A DNA stretch of 64,000 nucleotides. It comes from Gordionus sp. m RMFG-2023 (Eukaryota; Nematomorpha; Gordioida; Chordodea; Parachordodidae). The position numbers and the translations under genes were made by a program. The DNA is taken from assembly GCF_954871325.1 (NCBI RefSeq), contig NC_088779.1, forward strand, positions 8,682,846 through 8,746,845, given 5' to 3'. Each line of letters begins with the position of its first letter. The stretch's first letter is position 1. The notes under the pieces are model-generated. The model was not told where the DNA came from. It made no database searches and was given only the letters and a program-made list of their open reading frames with translations. This document shows, in pieces, positions 60,070 through 64,000 of the stretch.

Positions 60070-62635
60070 AATTTGAATTTATAAAAACATATGGTAATTA
60101 ATGCTCCACTAAAAACATTAATATAGATAAACTCTTTTGGGTGGGTTAGTCAACTGACAATATTTAACCATTGTCAATAATATATGTGCTGGATTCTATG
60201 TATTTAGACAAAAACTAATTTGCGGATTTTTTTCACTATTCGAAATAATTTGGCCTAAGCTTTGTTTTATATAAATCACATATATATATGTAAATAGTTT
60301 TATATACAATAAAAAAAATTTTTTTTTTTAAATTTATATTCATATATTTCAAAAATAGAATCACGGAAATCAAGAAAATATTCTAAAAATACTGAAGTTG
60401 GTGGATTATTAATTTATTCTTAATTATATTTAATTTTAAAAATCACATCTTTTCATAGTATATACTGATAAAAGAAAGATGTCGAAATGCTTCTATTAAG
60501 CCAATGACTTATTATCCCTATCAAAAATCTTACCCCCCACTCAAGGGTAAAGGAGATAGGGCAAAAACATTTTACTTCTAAATAGTTTGAAGTGGGGTAG
60601 GTGCGTTTACAAGAGTGGGGGGAGGGGAGGTCAGTCTAAGAACAATATGTTTTCAATTTATTAGAGGGGGTATGGTATGGGGTAGGTATTTAAAAAGGGG
60701 TAAGCTAGAGGCTAAATTTGTTGGGAGTTATTAAATTTTTAGATGAATAAGGCAATATGTATTAATCTATAAATTAATATTTTATTACAGGCCTATTATT
60801 ATAATATGATATTGCTAAATATCGATCAAATCTATATATTGAACACTCTCGACAAACTATTTCTGGATAATTTTATGGCTATGATTAAAATAACCCATTT
60901 ATATTCACAATATTTTGACAATTGGTAATAGAGCATTCTTTTTAAAATTTAAGGTGTATAAATTTTTATTATATTATTTGGTCATAATTCATATAATGAA
61001 TAAACTTTACATCATAGGAAAAAAAATCCATTTCTCATAATATATAATCATACTATTTCACATTATAATATTATTTATTCCAGACCAATCAGCGATTAAC
61101 TGATGCCTTATAATTATTAATAAAAATTATGCAAGGCCCTTACAAAATTGGGTATTATATTCAGGGTTTCGAACCCCTAAGTATAGAAATTCGGTTCGGC
61201 TTTTAGTTCAAAATTTTATAAAGGTTTTGCTCCATTTCGGTCTTTTTCAAAGAAATTCATATCGGTTCGTTCCGGTTTTTATTTCTTTTTTTGCCTATGA
61301 TATTAATAAAATTAAAGGCCTCTTAACATACTTAAGGTGTTAGTAATGAATTGTGAATACTGATTGTTAGGCCAGTATATTTATAATGAGAGGTTAGACT
61401 TCGATGCAAAATCTACACAAGTGTAATCCCAGGTCAGCAAGGGACACTTGTCCAGGGGATAATGGTATACCATCTGGGTATAGGGTGTTTTCATATATCC
61501 AAAAAGGGAATGGAAGAAAGAATTATATTTTATGAATTTTTATTATATTTCTATATCTATCGAACAAATATCAGGTTGTCCGCTTGCAACTATTAATTTA
61601 CTACGAATTTTCTTTATTTAACCAATAAAAAATATTATAATTTTTAAAACGAAAAAAAATGAATTCAAAAATGAATTGAAAAAAATATCAATTGATAATT
61701 TACAATTTCGCTTCCCTTTTATAGGGAAGCAATAATCATCACAAATAAATAATTAAAATTTTACAATCTAAAAATATCTTCTTTTACAATTATAAAGCAC
61801 CTAATCATGCCACAAATTAAAATTATAAGATAAAAATACATTTTTAGAAATTATAAATTATCCCATCATAATGACTTTATAATAATTAACTTTTATAAAT
61901 CTAAAAATAAAATGTTAACGCGATTAAACTAAAACATAAAATTATAAAAATAACAATGACTCACCAATTTAACTAAAACCTAAAATTATAAATATAAAAA
62001 TGACTCATCAAACGCAATACATACTGACTTTACCAAAAATCAAATTTTACAAATCAAAGTCTCCCAATTATGATAAAATATATTTTTATTATAAATATAC
62101 CTATTACAAAAAAAATCATTTTTATTCTTAAAATAATCAGCTTGCAATTGGGCCTAAACCGCTTCAAGTCAGTCAATTTTTTGACTAGAAACTCGACTCA
62201 CTAAGTCAAATCGTTTAGCTGTTTTACAATATTACCACAAACTATGATTAAAACAAAAATAAAAATGATGAAAAATTGTATAGGAATAGTTAAAATGGCA
62301 GCAGAAAAATGATTTTACATGATTTAAATACAGGAAATTTGGCGGAAATTTTTTTTAATATTAGTAATTACAAATTAAATCATAATTTGACAAGATTTGC
62401 ATAGAAGTTATAGCCTGTTTTTATAGTCAAAACAATAGATTATTATTATAAAATTGTTTCCTATATATAGTCTTTTATAATTATGTCATTTAACTTCTAC
62501 TAATATGCAATTACATTGACCTCCATAAGATAATATAAAATGTAAGAAATATATAATTCTAGCGTAACCTTTTAATATATATATAAACATTCAAATATAA
62601 CACCTGTCAACAAATTTTATAACAGGGTTTTGATC
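60070..62635. other. AT-rich spacer with G-rich and repeat-like patches
   Basis: No gene is supported. At 60590-60725 there is a run of GGGG words (GTGGGGGGAGGGGAGG, GGGGGTATGGTATGGGG). At 61160-61280 CAGGGTTTCGAACCCC and words such as TTCGGTTCGGC, ATATCGGTTCGTTCCGG suggest one end of a hAT-like element without a detected partner. Confidence 0.4.
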
Positions 62636-63020
62636 AGATACCTTCAAAGGCTGGGCCAGCCCTCGGCCCACATTTTCTAGCGGGCCATTTAAAAGAAATT
62701 TTTTTAATTGGCTTGGGTCTAAAATTATTAAATTTAAATTATTAAAAACAGTTGCTAATTTAAAGAAATATTGCCTTTTTTATTCTTTTCTTCTAATAAT
62801 AATAAATTTCAGTATTGTAAACAAAATGATTGACAAATATATTTAAATATTGTTTATATTAAATAAAAAAAATTAAATTTTTGGATATGGGTTTGGGCTA
62901 TGTTTGGGAGATTTTTTGAAACTTATCATGGGCTTGGGAATTTTTTTTTACATTAGATATGGGCCATACGGGGCTTGGCCTAAAAAAATTTTTACGCAGG
63001 CCTGGGCCAGGCTTGGAATT
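62636..63020. mobile_element. Probable MITE with GGGCCxGGCT words
   Basis: AAGGCTGGGCCAGCCCTCGG at the left and GGCCTGGGCCAGGCTTGGAA at the right bound a region repeating GGGCTTGGG, TATGGGCCATA and GGGCTTGGCC on AT-rich DNA. The pattern parallels the GGGCGGGT-type elements, but the word is different. No coding sequence and no target duplication were found. Confidence 0.4.
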
Positions 63021-63104
63021 AGACCATGAAGGTCTCTGGGTTTGATTTCCAATCTTTATTTACCTTCAATCAAAATACTTGGAGTTAATTAACACATGAA
63101 TTCG

Positions 63105-63445
63105 AGATCTGCAAAGCTTGGTCAATACCCAATTAAAAAAATTTGGGTCAGACTGGGTTTTATATTTTTTAAATAAATTTGAGTTGGGTTTAAATTTCTA
63201 AATAAAATAGTCAATTTAATCAAATAAATTTGATTATTTTAATGCAAGAAACAAGATATCAATATTTTTTATTTGTTAAAAAAAAATATGTCCTGCCTTG
63301 CTTTATCCCAAATTTTTTTATCTAACAAAAAACCTGTCCCAAATTTAAAATTTGTTGCCCACTCTGTCTCAAATTAATTTTAATATTTTTTTAAAAAAAA
63401 TTGAGGCAAGATTTAAAAGTTAGACCCAATGTTGATCCCTGTGAA
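63105..63445. mobile_element. Probable MITE with TGGGTC words
   Basis: CTTGGTCAATACCCAATTAA at the left pairs roughly with ATTGGGTC.../GACCCAATGTTGATCCCTG at the right. TTTGGGTCAGACTGGGTT and GAGTTGGGTTT recur inside. The style is that of hAT subterminal arrays. Ends are approximate. Confidence 0.35.
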
Positions 63446-64000
63446 ATTTCTCTTCTTTCTCTCAGTTAAATCAGATATTTGTGGATGTTGTTTTCTAAAG
63501 AGTTTTTTTTTACAAAATTCCTTATATTATCAAAATAAATGCCATATGGTTTCAAGTTTTATATAAATAAATATAATTTAATATTTTTTAATTGTAAAAA
63601 AAAATTATTCAACCAATAATAAAAAATATTGGCACTAGTCAACTAATTTTGTTATGTAGCGTCATGTTTGGAAGAACTCAGCTAATTAACAACACTAATA
63701 ACAACCTATCCTAGGATGCCAGATTATAAATCCACCAAACTCTAGATGAGTGAATTATACTAATTGTATTTGGAGGGAAAAGGAATATATTGGAAGATTT
63801 TGTAAAATTTAGAAATGTTTAAATGGGGTTGATGGAAATATGTTTCGCAAATGGTTGCTTGATGTCTAACAAGCTGGCTCTTAGTTTAATTCTAAAAGGT
63901 ATCATATGGCTGCAAGTCTTCTAAATGCCCCAATTAAAATTGGCATATATCTTTATTGGATTTTTTATGCAATTTTTGCTGCAAAGACATGATCTGAATC
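63446..64000. other. AT-rich spacer at the window edge
   Basis: Nothing that I can support as a gene or element. Confidence 0.5.

Overview
The window is nuclear DNA from a very A+T-rich eukaryote (about three quarters A+T by eye) with GT-AG spliceosomal introns. Four protein genes can be supported. Three are recognisable housekeeping genes rebuilt by hand splicing: EIF2B1 (+, 28644-32868, translation initiation factor eIF2B alpha), NOC4L (-, 33447-39296, ribosome-assembly protein Noc4) and BAG1 (-, 55688-60069, ubiquitin-like plus BAG-domain Hsp70 cofactor). The fourth (-, 45760-48046) is a long, intact two-exon gene for a proline- and lysine-rich protein I do not recognise. The proteins look animal-like but fast evolving. 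The species cannot be named from the sequence; a divergent, AT-rich animal lineage is the best guess. No bacterial-type operons, rRNA genes, intact tRNA genes or CRISPR arrays were seen.

Layout. Positions 1-28.6 kb hold no host gene that I can support. They contain AT-rich spacer and DNA transposons, mostly hAT superfamily, including a triple nest at 6971-9237, a 2.1-kb hAT with a decayed transposase at 17020-19098, and a 1.1-kb terminal-inverted-repeat element at 26653-27778. From 28.6 to 39.3 kb lie EIF2B1 and NOC4L, convergent, with 578 bases between their stop codons. From 40.2 to 43.3 kb lie a second, opposite copy of the 1.1-kb element and a small non-coding LTR element with well-matched LTRs. 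A 600-base pyrimidine-only-like tract follows at 43.7-44.3 kb, then the unknown gene. From 48.6 to 54 kb there are a tRNA-derived SINE, GGGCGGGT-type hAT derivatives, a LINE-like reverse transcriptase tail and another hAT with a perfect 8-bp target duplication. BAG1 fills 55.7-60.1 kb, with a second SINE and a MITE in its large intron. The last 4 kb hold only repeat-like fragments.

The most unusual signal is shared by all three recognised genes. In each, the 5' exons are very AT-rich in third codon positions and separated by tiny introns (33-77 nt). A single intron of 2.9-3.2 kb follows. The 3' exons are then clearly richer in G/C third positions and, where more than one exists, separated by longer introns (387-760 nt). 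The reading frame is continuous across every junction. The genes act in separate basic processes (translation initiation control, small-subunit ribosome assembly, Hsp70 nucleotide exchange), so nothing suggests a common pathway.
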